From Megascapheus bottae (taxonomy: Eukaryota; Chordata; Mammalia; Rodentia; Geomyidae): DNA of 64,000 bases. The notes beneath the pieces are model-generated. The model had not been told where the DNA came from. It saw nothing but the letters and a program-made list of their open reading frames with translations, and did not search any database. The position numbers and the translations under genes are program-made. Positions 24,237 through 36,140 of this stretch are shown piece by piece. Location: assembly GCA_024803745.1 (NCBI GenBank), contig JANJXV010000049.1, positions 2,978,501 to 3,042,500 of the forward strand, read 5' to 3'. Each line of letters starts with the position of its first letter. Positions within the stretch are counted from its first letter, which is position 1.

Positions 24237-27200
24237 TTAGGCTTAGGGTACGTTTAGGGTTAGGATTAGGTTAAGGGTATGTGTTAAGGTTAGGGTTAGG
24301 GTTAGGTTTAGCATTAGGGTAAGGGTAAGGGTTAAGGTATGGGTTATGGTTAAGGTAAGGGTGAGGGGTAGGGTTAGGGTAAGGGTTAGGGTTAGGTTTG
24401 GTGTTAGGGTAAGGGTTAGGTTTAGGGTTAGGGTTAGGGTAAGGGTAAGTGTTAGGGTTAAGGTTAGGGTAATGTTTAGGTTTAGGGTAAGGGTAAGGGT
24501 TAGGGTTAGGAATAGGTTTAGGGTTAGGTTTAGATTTAGGGTAAGGGTAAGGGTTAGAGTTAGGTTTAGGGTTAGGGTTAAGGTAAGGGTTAGGGTTACG
24601 TTTGGGATTAGGGTAAGGGTAAGTTTTAGGGTTAGGTTTAGGGTTAGTATACGGGTAAGGGTTAGGGCAGGGTTAGGGTCAGTGGTTAGGGTTAGGGTTA
24701 GGGTTAAGGGTTAGGGTTAGGGTTAGTGTTAGGTTAAGGGTTAGGGTTATGGTAAGGGTGAGGGTTAAGTTAGGGTTAGGGTTAGGGTTGGGTAAGGGTA
24801 AGCGTTAGGGTTAGGTTGTGGGTTAGGTTAGGGTAAGGGTAAGGGTTAGGGTTAGGGTTAGGGTTAGGGTTAGGTTTAGGGTTAGGGTTAGGGTTAGGGT
24901 TAGGGTAAGGGTAAGTGTTAGGATGAAGGTTAGGGTTAGGGTTAGGTTTAGGGTTAGGGTTAGGGTTAGGGTAAGGGTAAGGTTTAGAGTTAGGATTAGG
25001 GTTACGGTTAGGGTAAGGGTTAGGGTTACATTAAGGGTTAGGGTTAGGATTAGGGTAAGGTTAAGGGTTAGGGTTAGAGTTAGGGTTAGGGTTAGGTTAA
25101 TGGTTAGGGGTTAGGTTTAGGGTTAATGTAAAGGTTAGGGTTAGTGTTAGCGTTAGGGTTAGGGTAAGGTTTAGGGTTAGGATTAGGTTAGGGGTAAGAG
25201 TTAGGGTTAAGGTTATGGTTAGGGTTAGGGTAAGGGTAAGTATTAGGGTTAAGGTTAGGGTTAGGGTTAGGGTAAGGGTAAGTGTTAGGTTTAGGGTTAG
25301 GTTTAGGGTTAGGGTTAGGGTTAGGGTTACTTTTAGTGTAAGTGTCAGGGTTAGGGTTAAGGTTAGGGTTAGGGTTAGTTTTAGGGTTAGGGTTAGGGTT
25401 AATGAAGGGTAAGGGTTAGGGTTACGATTAGGGTTAGGGTTAAGATAAGGGTTAGGGATAGGGTTAGGGTTAGGTTTAGGTTTAGGGTTAGGGTTAGGGT
25501 AAGGGTAAGGGTTAGTGTTAGGGTTAGGGTTAGGTTTAGGGTTACGGTTAGGGTAAGGGTAAGTGTTAGTGTTAGGGTTAGGATTAGGGTTAGGGTAAGG
25601 GTTAGGGTTAGGGTTAGGTTTGGGGTTAGGGTAAGGGTAAGTGTTAGGGTTAGGTTTAGGGTTAGGATTAGGCTATGGTTAAGGGTTAGGGTTAGGGTTA
25701 GGGTTAGGGTTACGGTTAGGGTTAGGGTAGGGGTAAGGGTTACGTTAGGGTTAGGGTTAGGGTTAGGGTAAGGGTTAGGGTGAGGGTTAGGGTAGGGTAA
25801 CGGTAAGGGTTAAGTTTAGGGTTAGGGTTAGGGTTAGGGTAAGGGTAAGGGTAAGGGGTAGGGTTGGGAATAGAGTTAGGTTTAGGTTTAGGGTTAGGGG
25901 TTAGGTTTAGTGTTAGGGTAAGAGTAAGGGTTAGGGTTAGAATTAGGGTTAGGGTTAAGATAAGGTTTAGGGATAGGGTTATGGTTAGGGTTAGGTTTAA
26001 GGTTAGGTTTAGGGTAAGGGTAAGGGTTAGTGTTAGGGTTAGGGTTAGGTTTAGGTTTACGGTTAGGGTAAGGGTAAGTGTTAGTGTTAGGGTTAGGGTT
26101 AGGGTAAGGTTTAGGGTTATGGTTAGGGTTAGGTTTAGGATGAGGTTTAGGGTTAGAATAAAGGTAAGGGTTAGGGTAAGCGTTAGGGTTAGGTTTAGGG
26201 TTAGGATAAAGGGAAGGGTTAGGTAAGGGTTAGGGTTAGGGTAAGGGTAAGGTTTAGGGTTAGGTTTAGGGATAGGGTTATTGTAAGGGTAAGGGTTAGG
26301 GTTAGGGTTAGGTTAGGGTTAGGTTAAGGTTAAGGGTTAGGGTTAGGGTTAGGGTTAGGGTAAGGGTAAGGTTTAGGGTTAGGGTTAGAGTTAGGGTAAG
26401 GGTTAGGGTTAGGGTTAGGGTTAGGGTTGGTGTTAGGGTAAGGGTAAGTGTTAGGGTTAGGTTTAGGGTTAGGATAAGGCTAAGGGTTAAGGTTAGGGTT
26501 ATGGTTAGGGGTTAGCGTTAGGTTAGGGTTAGGGGTTAGGGTTAGGGTTAGGGTTAGTGTTAGGGTAAGGGTTAGGTTGAGGGGTTAGTGTTCGTATTAG
26601 GGTTTGGGTAAGAATTAGGGATAGGGTTAGTTTTAGGTTTAGGGTTAGTGTTAGTGTTAGGGGAAGAGTTAGGGATAGGGTTAGGTTTAGGTTTAGGGTT
26701 GGGGTTAAGGTTAGGGTTAGCGTTAGGGTAAGGGTAAGGGTTAAGGTTAGGGGTAGGGTTGGGGTTAGGGTAAGGGTAAGGGTTAGGGTTAGGGTTAGGA
26801 TTAGGGGTTACGGTTAGGGTTAGTTTTAGGGTTACGGTTAGAGTAAGGGTAAGGGATAAGGTTAGGGATAGGGTTAGGGTTAGGGTTAATTTTAGGGTTA
26901 GGGTTAGTATAAGGTAAGGGGTAGGGTTAGGGTTAGGGTTAAGTTTAGATTTAGGGTTAGGGTTAGGGTTAAGGTAAGGGTAAGGGTTCGGTTTTGGGTT
27001 AGGTTTACTTTAGTGTTAGGGTTAGGGTTACGGTTAGGGTAAGGGTAAGGGTTAGGGTTCAGGTTAGGGTTAGGGTTAGGGTTAGGGTTAGGGTAAGTGT
27101 AAGGGTTAGGGTTAGGTTTAGGTTTACGGTTAGGGTAAGGGTAAGGGTTAGGTTTATTGTTAGGGTTAGGTTTAGGGTTAGGGTTAGGGTTAGGGTTAGG

Positions 27201-29988
27201 GAAACGTAAGGGTTAGGGTTAAGGTTAGGTTTAGGGTTAGGGTTAAGGTTATGGTTAGGGTTAGGGTAAGGGTAAGGGTTAGTGTTAGGTTTAATGTTAG
27301 GGCAAGGGCTATGGTAACTTTTAGGGTTATTTTTCGGGTTAGGTTTAGGGTTAGGGTTTTGGTTAGGGTTAGGTTAAGGGTAAGGTTTAGGGTTATGATT
27401 AGGGTTAGGATTAGGGATAGGGTAAGGGTAAGTGTTACGGTAAGGGTTAGGTTTAGGGTTAGGGTAAGGGTAAGGGTTAGGGTTAGGCTTAGTGTAAGGG
27501 TTAGGGTTAGGGTTAGGGTTAGGGTTATGGTATGGGTAAAGGTTAGGGTTAGGGTTAGGGTTAGGGTAAGGGTTAGGGTTAGGGTTAGGGTTAGGGTTAG
27601 GGTTAGGGTAAGTGTAAGGGTTAGGGTTAGGGTTAGGTTTAGGGTTAGAGTTAGGTTTATGGTTAGAGTTAGGGTTAGGGTGAGGGTTAGGATAAGGGTA
27701 TACCTTAGGGTTAGGGTTAGGGTTAGGGTTAGGATTAGCGTTAGGGTAAGGGTAAGGGTTGGGGTTAGGTTAAGGGTTAAGGTAAGGGTAAGCGTTGGGG
27801 TTAGGGTTAGGATTAGGTTTACGTTAAGGTTTAGGGTTAGGTTTAGGGTAAGGATAAGTGTAAGGTTTTGGGTTATGCTTAGGGTTAGGTTTAGGGTTAG
27901 GGTTAGGTTAAGGGTAATGGTTAGGGTAAGTGTTAGGTTTAGGGTTAGGTTCAGGGTTAGGGTACGCGTAAGGGTTAGGGTTAGGTTTAGGGTAAGGGTT
28001 AGGGTTAGGCTTAGGGTTAGGTTTAGGGTGAGGTTTAGGGTTACGGTAAGGGTAAGGGTTAGGGTTAGGGTTAGGGTTAAGGTAAGGGTAAGGGTTAGGG
28101 TTAGGGTTAGGATTTGGTTTAGGGTAAGGGTTAGGGTTAGCTTTAGGGTAAGAGTAAGTGTAAGGTTTAGGGTTACGTTTAGGGTTAGGGTTAGGTTTAG
28201 GGTAAGGGTAAGGTTTAAGGTTAGGGTTAGGTTTAGGGTTAGGGAATGGGTAAGGGTTAGGGTTAGGCTTAGGGTAAGGGTTAGGGTTAGGGTTAGGGTT
28301 AGGTTTAGGGATAGGTTTAGGGTTAGAGTGAGGGTAAGTTTTAGGGTTAGGTTTAGGGTTAGGGGTTAGGGTTAGGTTAGAGTTAGGTTTACGGTTAGGA
28401 TTAGGGTAAAGGTAAGGGTTAGGGGTAGGGATAGAGTTAGGGTTAGGGTTAGGTTTAGGTTTAGCGTTAGAGTAAGGGTGAGGGTTAGGGTTAGGGTTAG
28501 GTTTAAGGATAAGGTTAGGGTTAGGGTTAGGGTAAGGGTAAGGGTAAGGGTTAGATTAGGGTTAGGGTTATGGTTAGGGTAAGAATTAGGGTTAGGGTAA
28601 AGGTAAGTGTTAATGTTAGGGTTAGTGTTAGGGTTAGGGTAAGGGTTAAGTTTAGGTTTAGGGTTAGGGTAAGGGTTATGGTTAGGTTTAGGGTTAGGGT
28701 TAGGGTTAGGGTAAGTGTTAGTGTTAGGGTTATTGTTAGGTTTAGGGTAATGGTTAGGGTTAGAGTTAGGGTTACGTTTAGGGTTGGGTTTAAGGTTAGG
28801 GTTAGGGTTAGTGTAAGGGTAAGTGTTAGGGTTAGGATTAGGGTTAGGGTTAGGGTAAGGTAAGGGTTAGTGTTAAGGTTAGGGTTAGGTTTAGGGTTAG
28901 GGTTAGGGTAAGGGTAAGAGTTAGGGTTAGATTAAGATTTAGTGTTAGGGTTAGGGTTAGGTTTAGGGTTAGTGTTAGGGTTAGAGTAAGGGTAGGGTTA
29001 GGTTTAAGGTTAGGGTTAAGGTTAGTGTTAGTGTTAGGGTAAGGGTAGGGTTAGGGTTAGGTTTAGGGATAGAGTTAGGGTAAGGGTAAGGCTTAGGTTT
29101 AGGGTTAGGGTTAGGGTTAGCGAAAGGATAAGGGTTAGGGTTAAGATTAGGTTTAGGGTTAGGCTTAGGGTTAAGGTTAGGGTTTAGGTTAGGGTAAATG
29201 TAAGTTTTAGGGTTAGGTTTACGGTTAGGGTTAGGGTAAGGGTAAGGCTTAGGTTTAGGATTAGGGTTAGGGTTAGGGTTGGGGTAAGGGTAAGGGTTAG
29301 GGTTAAGGTTAGGGTTAGGTTTAGGGTTTGGGTTAGGGTAAGGGTTAGGTTTACAATTAGGGTCAGGGTTAGGGTAAGGGTAAGGATTAGGGTTAGGGTT
29401 AGGGTTAGCTTTAGTGTTGGGGTTAAGGTTAGGGTTAGGGTAAGGGTTAGGGTTTGGGTTAGGGTTAGGTTTAGGGTTAGGTTTAGGGTTACGGTTAGGG
29501 TTAGGTTTAGGGTTAGGGTAAGGGTATGTGTTAAGGTTAGGGTTAGGGTTAGGTTTAGCATTAGGGTAAGGGTTAGGGTAAGGGTTAGGGTTAAGGTAAG
29601 TGTAAGGGTTAGGGTTAGGGTTAGGTTTAGGGTAAGGGTTAGGGTTAGGTTTAGGGTAAGGGTAAGATTTAGGGTTAGGGTTACGGTTATGGTTAGGGTT
29701 AGTGTAAGGGTAAGGGTTAGGGTTAGGGTTAGTTTTAGGGTTAGGTTTAGTTTTAGGGTAAGGGTAAGTGTTTGAGTTAGTGTTTGGGTAAGGTTTAGGG
29801 TAAGGGTTAGGGTTAGGGTTGGGGTTAGGGTAAGTGTTAGGGTTAGGGTTAGGGTTAGGGGTTAGGGTTAGGGTTAGGGTTATGGTAAGGGTTAGCATTA
29901 GGGGTTAGGCTTAGTGTTAATGTTAGGTTAAGGGTTATGGTTAGGGTTAGGGTTAGGATTAGGAAAAGGGTTAGGTTTAGGGTTAGGG
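24237..29988 (+). repeat. Recent tandem duplication of telomere-like array, copy B (about 5.75 kb)
   Basis: This directly follows copy A and is nearly identical to it. Differences seen include AATTTTAG/ACTTTTAG (19590 against 25328), GATAAGATTT/GATAAGGTTT (20208 against 25966) and GGGTTAGGGTAAGG/GGGTTAGAGTAAGG (23232 against 28984), plus losses of one or two hexamers. Copy-specific substitutions argue for a real duplication, although an assembly duplication must be excluded. The end is set by projecting the copy A end with the final offset of 5752. Confidence 0.92.
29410..29566 (+). repeat. Recurrent array block copy (in copy B)
   Basis: The counterpart of the 23658-23814 block at the expected offset of 5752, with all three landmarks intact. 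Confidence 0.8.
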
Positions 29989-31123
29989 TTAGGGTTAGGG
30001 TAAGTGTAAGGGTTAAGTTAGGGTTAGTGTTAGGGTTAGGGTATGTTTTAGGGTTGGGGTTAGGATTAGGGTTAGGGTTAGGGTTAGGGAAAGGATAAGG
30101 GTTAGGTTTAAATTTAGGTTTAGGGTTAGGGTTAGGGTTAAGTTGAGGGTTAGGGTTGGGTAAGGGTAAGGGTTAGCGTTAGGGTTAGGGTTAGGTTTAG
30201 GGTTAGGGTTAGGGTTAGGTTAAGGGTAAGTGTGAGGGTTGAGGTTAGGGTTGGATTAGGGTAAGTTTAAGTGTTAGGGTTAGGATTAGGTTTAGGGTTA
30301 GGGTTAGGGTTAGGGTAAGTGTAAGGTTTAGGGTTAAAGTTAGGGTTAGGGTTAGTTTTAGGGTTAGGGTTAGGGTTAGGGTAAGGGTAAAGGTTAGGGT
30401 TAGGATTGGGGTTAGGTTTAAGAGAAGGGTTAGGAATAATTTTAGGGTTAGGTTTAGGTTTAGGTTTAGGGTTAGGGTAGGGGTAAGCGTTAGTGTTAGG
30501 GTTAGGTTTAGGTTTAGTTTTGGGGTAAAGGTTAGTGTTAGGGTAACGGTTAGGGTTATGGTTAAAGTTAGGTTTAGGGTACGGTTAGGGTTAGATTTAG
30601 GGTAAGGGTTAGGGTTAGGTTTAGGGTTAGGGTTAGGGTTAGGGGAAGGGTACGGGTTACGGTTAAGGTTAGGGTTAGGATTAGGGTTAGGGTTAGGGTA
30701 AGGGTAAGTGTTAGGGTTAGGATTAGGGATAGGGTTAGGGTAAGGATAAGGCTTAGGTTTAGGGTTAGGGTTAGAGTTAGTGTTAGGGTTAGGGAAAGGA
30801 TAAGGTTTAGTGTTAAGGTTAGGTTTCGGGCTAGGTTTAGGGTTAAGTTTAGGGTTAGGTTTAGGGTAAGGGTAAATTTTAGGGTTGGCTATATGGTTAG
30901 ATTTAGGGTAAGGGTAAGTGTTATGGTTAGGGTTAGGTTTAGGGTTAGGGTTAGAGTTAGGGTTAGGGAAAGGGTAAGGGTTAGGGTTAAGGTTACGGTT
31001 AGGGTTAGGGTTAGGTTTAGTGTTAGGGTAAGGGTTAGGGTAAGGGTTTGGGTTAGGATTAGGTTTAGGGTTAGGGTTAGGGTAAGGGTAAGGGTAAGGG
31101 TTAGGGTTAGGGTCAGGGTTAGG

Positions 31124-31274
31124 TTTAGTGTTGGGGTTAAGTTTAGGGTTAGGGTAAGGGTTAGGTTTTGGGTTCGGGTTAGGTTTAGGGTTAGGTTTAG
31201 GCTTAAGGTTAGGGTTAGGATTAGGGTAAGGGTATGTGTTAAGGTTAGGGTTAGGGTTAGGTTTAGCATTAGGG
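31124..31274 (+). repeat. Recurrent array block copy
   Basis: TTTAGTGTTGGGGTTAAG opens at 31124, TATGTGTTAAGG is at 31233 and TTTAGCATTAGGG closes at 31274. The length matches the other copies to within a few bases. Confidence 0.78.
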
Positions 31275-34200
31275 TAAGGGTAAGGGCTAGGGTATGGGTT
31301 ATGATTAAGGTAAGGGTAAGGGTTAGGGTTACGGTAAGTGTTAGGGTTAGGGTAAGGTTTAGGGTTAGGGTTGAGGTTAGGGTAAGTGTTTGGTTTAGGG
31401 TTGGGGTTAGGGTAAGGGTAAGTGTTAGGGTTACGGTTAGGGTTATGGATAGGTTTAGGGTAAGGGTAAGGGTTAGGGTTAGGGCTAGGTTTAGGGTTAG
31501 GTTTAGATTTAGGGTAAGGGTAATGGTTAGAGTTAGGTTTAGGGTTAAGGTTAAGGTAAGGGTTAAGGTAAGGGTTAGGGTTAGGGTTGGGATTAGGGTA
31601 AGGGTAAGTGTTAGGGTTAGGTTTAGGGTTAGGATAAGGGTAAGGGTTAGGGCAGGGTTATGGTCGGGGGTTAGGGTTAGGGTTAGGGTTAAGGGTTAGG
31701 GTTAGGGTTAGTGTTAGGTTAAGGGTTAGGGTTATGGTAATTGTAAGGGTTAAGTTAGGGTTAGGGTTAGGGTTAGTGTTGGGTAAGTGTAAGGGTTAAG
31801 GTTAGGTTTTGGGTTAGGTTAGGGTAAGGGTAAGGGTTAGGGTTAGGGTTAGGGTTAGGTTTAGGGTTAGGGTTAGGGTTAGGGTTAGGGTAAGGGTAAG
31901 GGTTAGGGTGAAGGTTAGGGTTAGGTTTAGGTTTAGGGTTAGGATTAGGGTTAGGGTAAGGGTAAGGATTAGAGTTAGGATTAGGGTTACGGTTAGGGTA
32001 AGGGTTAGGGTTAGATTTACGGTTAGGTTAAGGGTTAGGGTTAGGATTAAGGTAAGGTTAAGGGTTAGGGTTAGAAGTACGGTTAAGGTAAGGGTTAGGG
32101 TTTAGGGTTAGGGTTAGTGTAAAGGTTAGGGTTAGTGTTAGCGTTAGGGTTAGGTTAAGGGTTAGCGTTAGGGTTAGGGTTAGGTTAGGGGTAAGTGTTA
32201 GGCTTAAGGTTATGCTTAGGGTTAAGGTAAGGGTAAGAGTTAGGGTTAAGGTTAGGGTTAGGGTTAGGCTAAGGGTAAGTGTTAGGGTTAGGGTTAGGTT
32301 TAGGGTTAGGGTTAGTTTTAGGGTAAGTGTAAGGGTTAGGGCTAAGGTTAGGGTTAGGGTTAGTTTTAGGGTTAGGGTTAGGGTTAGGATAAGGGTAAGG
32401 GTTAGGGTTACGATTAGGGTTAGGGTTAAGATAAGGGTTAGGGATAGGGTTAGGGTTAGGGTTAGGTTTAGGGTTAGGGTTAGGGTAATGGTAAGGGTTA
32501 GTGTTAGGGTTAGGTTTAGGGTTACGGTTAGGGTAAGGGTAAGTGTTAGTGTTAGGGTTAGGGTTAGGTTTAGGGTAAGGGTTAGGGTTAGGGTTAGGTT
32601 TGGGGTTAGGGTAAGGGTAAGTGTTAGGGTTAGGTTTAGGGTTAGGATTAGGGTAAGGTTAAGGGTTAGGGTTAGGGTTACCATTAGGGTTAGGGTAGGG
32701 TTAAGGGTTAGGTTAGGGTTAGGGTTAGGGTTAGGGTAAGGTTTAGGGTGAGGGTTAGGGTTAGGGTAACGGTAAGGGTTAGGTTTAGGTTTAGGGTTAG
32801 GGTTAGGGTAATGGTAAGGGTAAGAGTTAGGATTAGAGTCAGGGTTAGGGTTAGGTTTGGGGTTAGGGTAAGGGTAAGTGTTAGGGTTAGGTTTAGGTTT
32901 AGGATTAGGGGTTAGGTTTAGTGTTAGGGTAAGAGTAAGGGTTAGGGTTACGATTAGGGTTAGGGTTAAGATAAGGGTTAGGGATAGGGTTAGGGTTAGG
33001 GTTAGGTTTAGGTTTAGGGTTAGGGTAAGGGTAAGGGTTAGTGTTAGGGTTAGGTTTAGGGTTACGGTTAGGGTAAGGGTAAGTGTTAGTGTTAGGGTTA
33101 GGGTTAGGTTTAGGGTAAGGTTTAGGGTTAGGGTTAGGTTTAGGTTTAGGGTTAGGTTTAGGGTTAGAATAAAGGTAAGGGTTAGGGTAAGGTTTAGGGT
33201 TAGGTTTAGGGTTAGGATAAAGGTAAGGGTTAGGGTAAGGGTTAGGGTTAGGTTTAGGGTTAGGATAAAGGTAAGGGTTAGGGTAAGGGTTAGGGTTAGC
33301 CTTATGGTAAGGGTAAGGTTTAGGGTTAGGTTTAGGGTTAGGGTTAGTGTAAGGGTAAGGGTTAGTGTTAGGGTTAGGTTAGGGTTAGGTTTATGGTTAG
33401 GGTAAGGGTAAGGTTTAGGGTTAGGGTTAGAGTTATGGTAAGGGTTAGGGTTAGGGTTAGGATTAGGGTTGGGGTTAGGGTAAGGGTAAGTGTTAGGGTT
33501 AGGTTTAGGGTTAGGATAAGGGTAAGGGTTAAGGTTAGGGTTATGGTTAGGGGTTAGCGTTAGGTTATGGTTAGGGGTTAGGGTTAGGGTTAGGGTTAGG
33601 GTAAGGGTTAGGGTTAGGGGTTAGGGTTCGTATTAGGGTTAGGGTAAGAGTTAGGGATAGGGTTATGTTTAGGTTTAGGGTTGGGGTTAAGGTTATGTTA
33701 GCCTTGCCTTAGGGTAAGGGTAAGGGTTAGGGTTAGGGATAGGGTTGGGGTTAGGGTAAGGGTAAGGGTTAGGATTAGGGTTAGGGTTAGGATAGGGGTT
33801 ACGGTTAGGGTTAGTTTTAGGGTTACGGTTAGGGTAAGGGTAAGGGATAAGGTTAGGGATAGTGTTAGGGTTAGGGTTAATTTTAGGGTTAGGGTTAATA
33901 TAAGGTAAGGGGTTGGGTTAGGGTTAGGGTTAAGTTTAGGGTTAGGGTTAGGGTTAGGGTTAAGGTAAGGGTAAGGGTTCGGTTTAGGGTTAGGGTTAAG
34001 TTCAGGGTTAGGGTTAGGGTTACTGTTAGGGTAAGGGTAAGGGTTAGGGTTCAGATTAGGGTTAGGGTTAGGGTTAGGGTTAGGGTTTGTGTAAGGGTTA
34101 GGGTTAGGTTTAGGTTTATTGTTAGGGTAAGGGTAAGGGTTAGGTTTAGGGTTAGGGTTAGGTTTAGGGGTAGGTTTAGGGTTAGGGTTAGGGAAATGTA

Positions 34201-35983
34201 AGGGTTAGGGTTAAGGTTAGGTTTAGGGTTAGGGTTAAGTTTATGGTTAGGGTTAGGGTAAGGGTAAGGGTTAGTGTTAGGTTTAGGGGTAGGGTTAGGG
34301 CTATGGTAACTTTTAGGGTTAGGGTTCGGGTTAGGTTTAGGGTTAGGGTTATGGTTAGGGTTAGGTTAAGGGTAAGGTTTAGGGTTATGGTTAGGGTTAG
34401 GATTAGGGATAGGGTAAGGGTAAGGGTTAGGGTAAGGGTTAGGTTTAGGGTTAGGGTAAGGGTAAGGGTAAGGGTTAGGCTTAGGGTAAGGGTTAGGGTT
34501 AGGGTTATGGTAAGGGTAAAGGTTAGGGTTAAGGTTAGGGTTAGGGTAAGGGTTAGGGTTAGGGTTAGAGTTAGGTTTAGAGTTAGGTTTATGGTTAGAG
34601 TTAGGGTTAGGGTGAGGGTTAGGATAAGGGTATGTCTTAGGGTTAGGTTTAGGGTTAGGTGTAGCCCTAGGGTAAGGGTAAGGGTTAGGGTTAGGGTAAG
34701 GGTTAAGGTAAGGGTAAGAGTTGGGGTTAGGGTTAGGTTTAGGTTTGCGTTAAGGTTTAAGTTTAGGTTTAGGGTAAAGATAAGTGTAAGCTTTTGAGTT
34801 ATGGTTAGGGTTAGGGTTAGGGTTAGGGTTAGGTTAAGGGTTAGGGTATGGGTAAGGGTTAGGTTTAGGTTTAGGGTAAGGGTTAGGGTTAGGATTAGGT
34901 TTAGGTTTAGGGTGAGCTTTAGGGTTACTGTAAGGGTAAGGGTTAGGATTAGGGTTAGGGTTAAGGTAAGGGTAAGGATTAGGGTTAGGGTTAGGATTTC
35001 GTTTAGGGTAAGGGTTAGGTTTAGGTTAAGGGTAAGGGTAAGTGTAAGGTTTAGGGTTATGTTTAGGGTTAGGGTTAGGGTTAGGGTAAGCGTAAGGGTT
35101 AGGGTTAGGGTTAGGTTTAGGGTTAGGGTAAGGGTTAGGGTTAGGCTTAGGGTTAGGATTAGGGTAAAGGTAAGGGTTAGGGGTAGGGATAGAGTTAGGG
35201 TTAGGTTTAGGTTTAGGGTTAGGGTAAGGGTTTTGGTTAGGGTTAGGGTTAAGATTAGGGTTATGGTTAGGGTAAGGGTATGTGTTAGTTTTAGGGGTAT
35301 TGTTAGGGTTAGGGTAATGGTTAGGGTTAGAGTTAGGGTTACGTTTACGGTTTGGTTTAAGGATAGGGTTAGGTTTAGTGTAAGGGTAAGGGTTAGGTTT
35401 AGGATTAGGGTTAGGGTTATGGTAAGGTAAGGGTTAGTGTAAAGTTTAGGGTTAGGTTTAGGGTTAGTTTTAGGGTAAGGGTAAGAGTTAGCGTTAGGGT
35501 TAGGGTTAGATTAAGATTTAGTGTGAGGGTTAGGGTTAGGTTTAGGGTTAGTGTTAGGGTTAGGGTAAGGGTAAGGGTTAGGGTTAAGGTTAGGGTTAGG
35601 GTTAGTGTTAGGGTAAGCGTTAGAGTTAGGTTTAGGGATAGAGTTAGGGTAAGGGTAAGGCTTAGGTTTAGGTTTAGGTTTAGGGTTAGGGTTAGGGAAA
35701 GGATAAGGGTTAGGGTTAAGGTTAGGTTTAGGGTTAGGCTTAGGGTTAAGGTTAGGGTTAGGGTTAATGTAAGGGTAAGTTTAGGGTTAGGTTTAGGGTT
35801 AGGGTTAGGGTAAGGGTAAGGCTTAGGTTTAGGGTTAGTGTTAGGGTTAGGGTTACGCTAAGGGTAAGGATTAGGGTTAAGGTTAGTGTTAGGTTTAGGG
35901 TTTGCGTTAGGGTAAGGGTTAGGTTTAGAATTAGGGTCAGGGTTAGGGTAAGGGTAAGGATTAGGGTTAGGCTTAGGGTTAGC

Positions 35984-36140
35984 TTTAGTGTTGGGGTTAA
36001 GGTTAGGGTTAGGGTAAGGGTTAGGGTTTGGGTTAGGGTTAGGTTTAGGGTTAGGTTTAGGGTTACGGTTAGGGTTAGGTTTAGGGTTAGGGTAAGGGTA
36101 TGTGTTAAGGTTAGGGTTAGGGTTAGGTTTAGCATTATGG
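35984..36140 (+). repeat. Recurrent array block copy
   Basis: The opening motif is at 35984, TATGTGTTAAGG at 36099, and the closing motif at 36128-36140 is the variant TTTAGCATTATGG. Confidence 0.76.

Noticed and set aside
18461..29988. Treating the tandem copies purely as an assembly artefact
   Set aside because: Copy-specific substitutions and hexamer losses are scattered along the pair. Artefact remains possible and needs read-level checking, but the sequence itself favours a real duplication.
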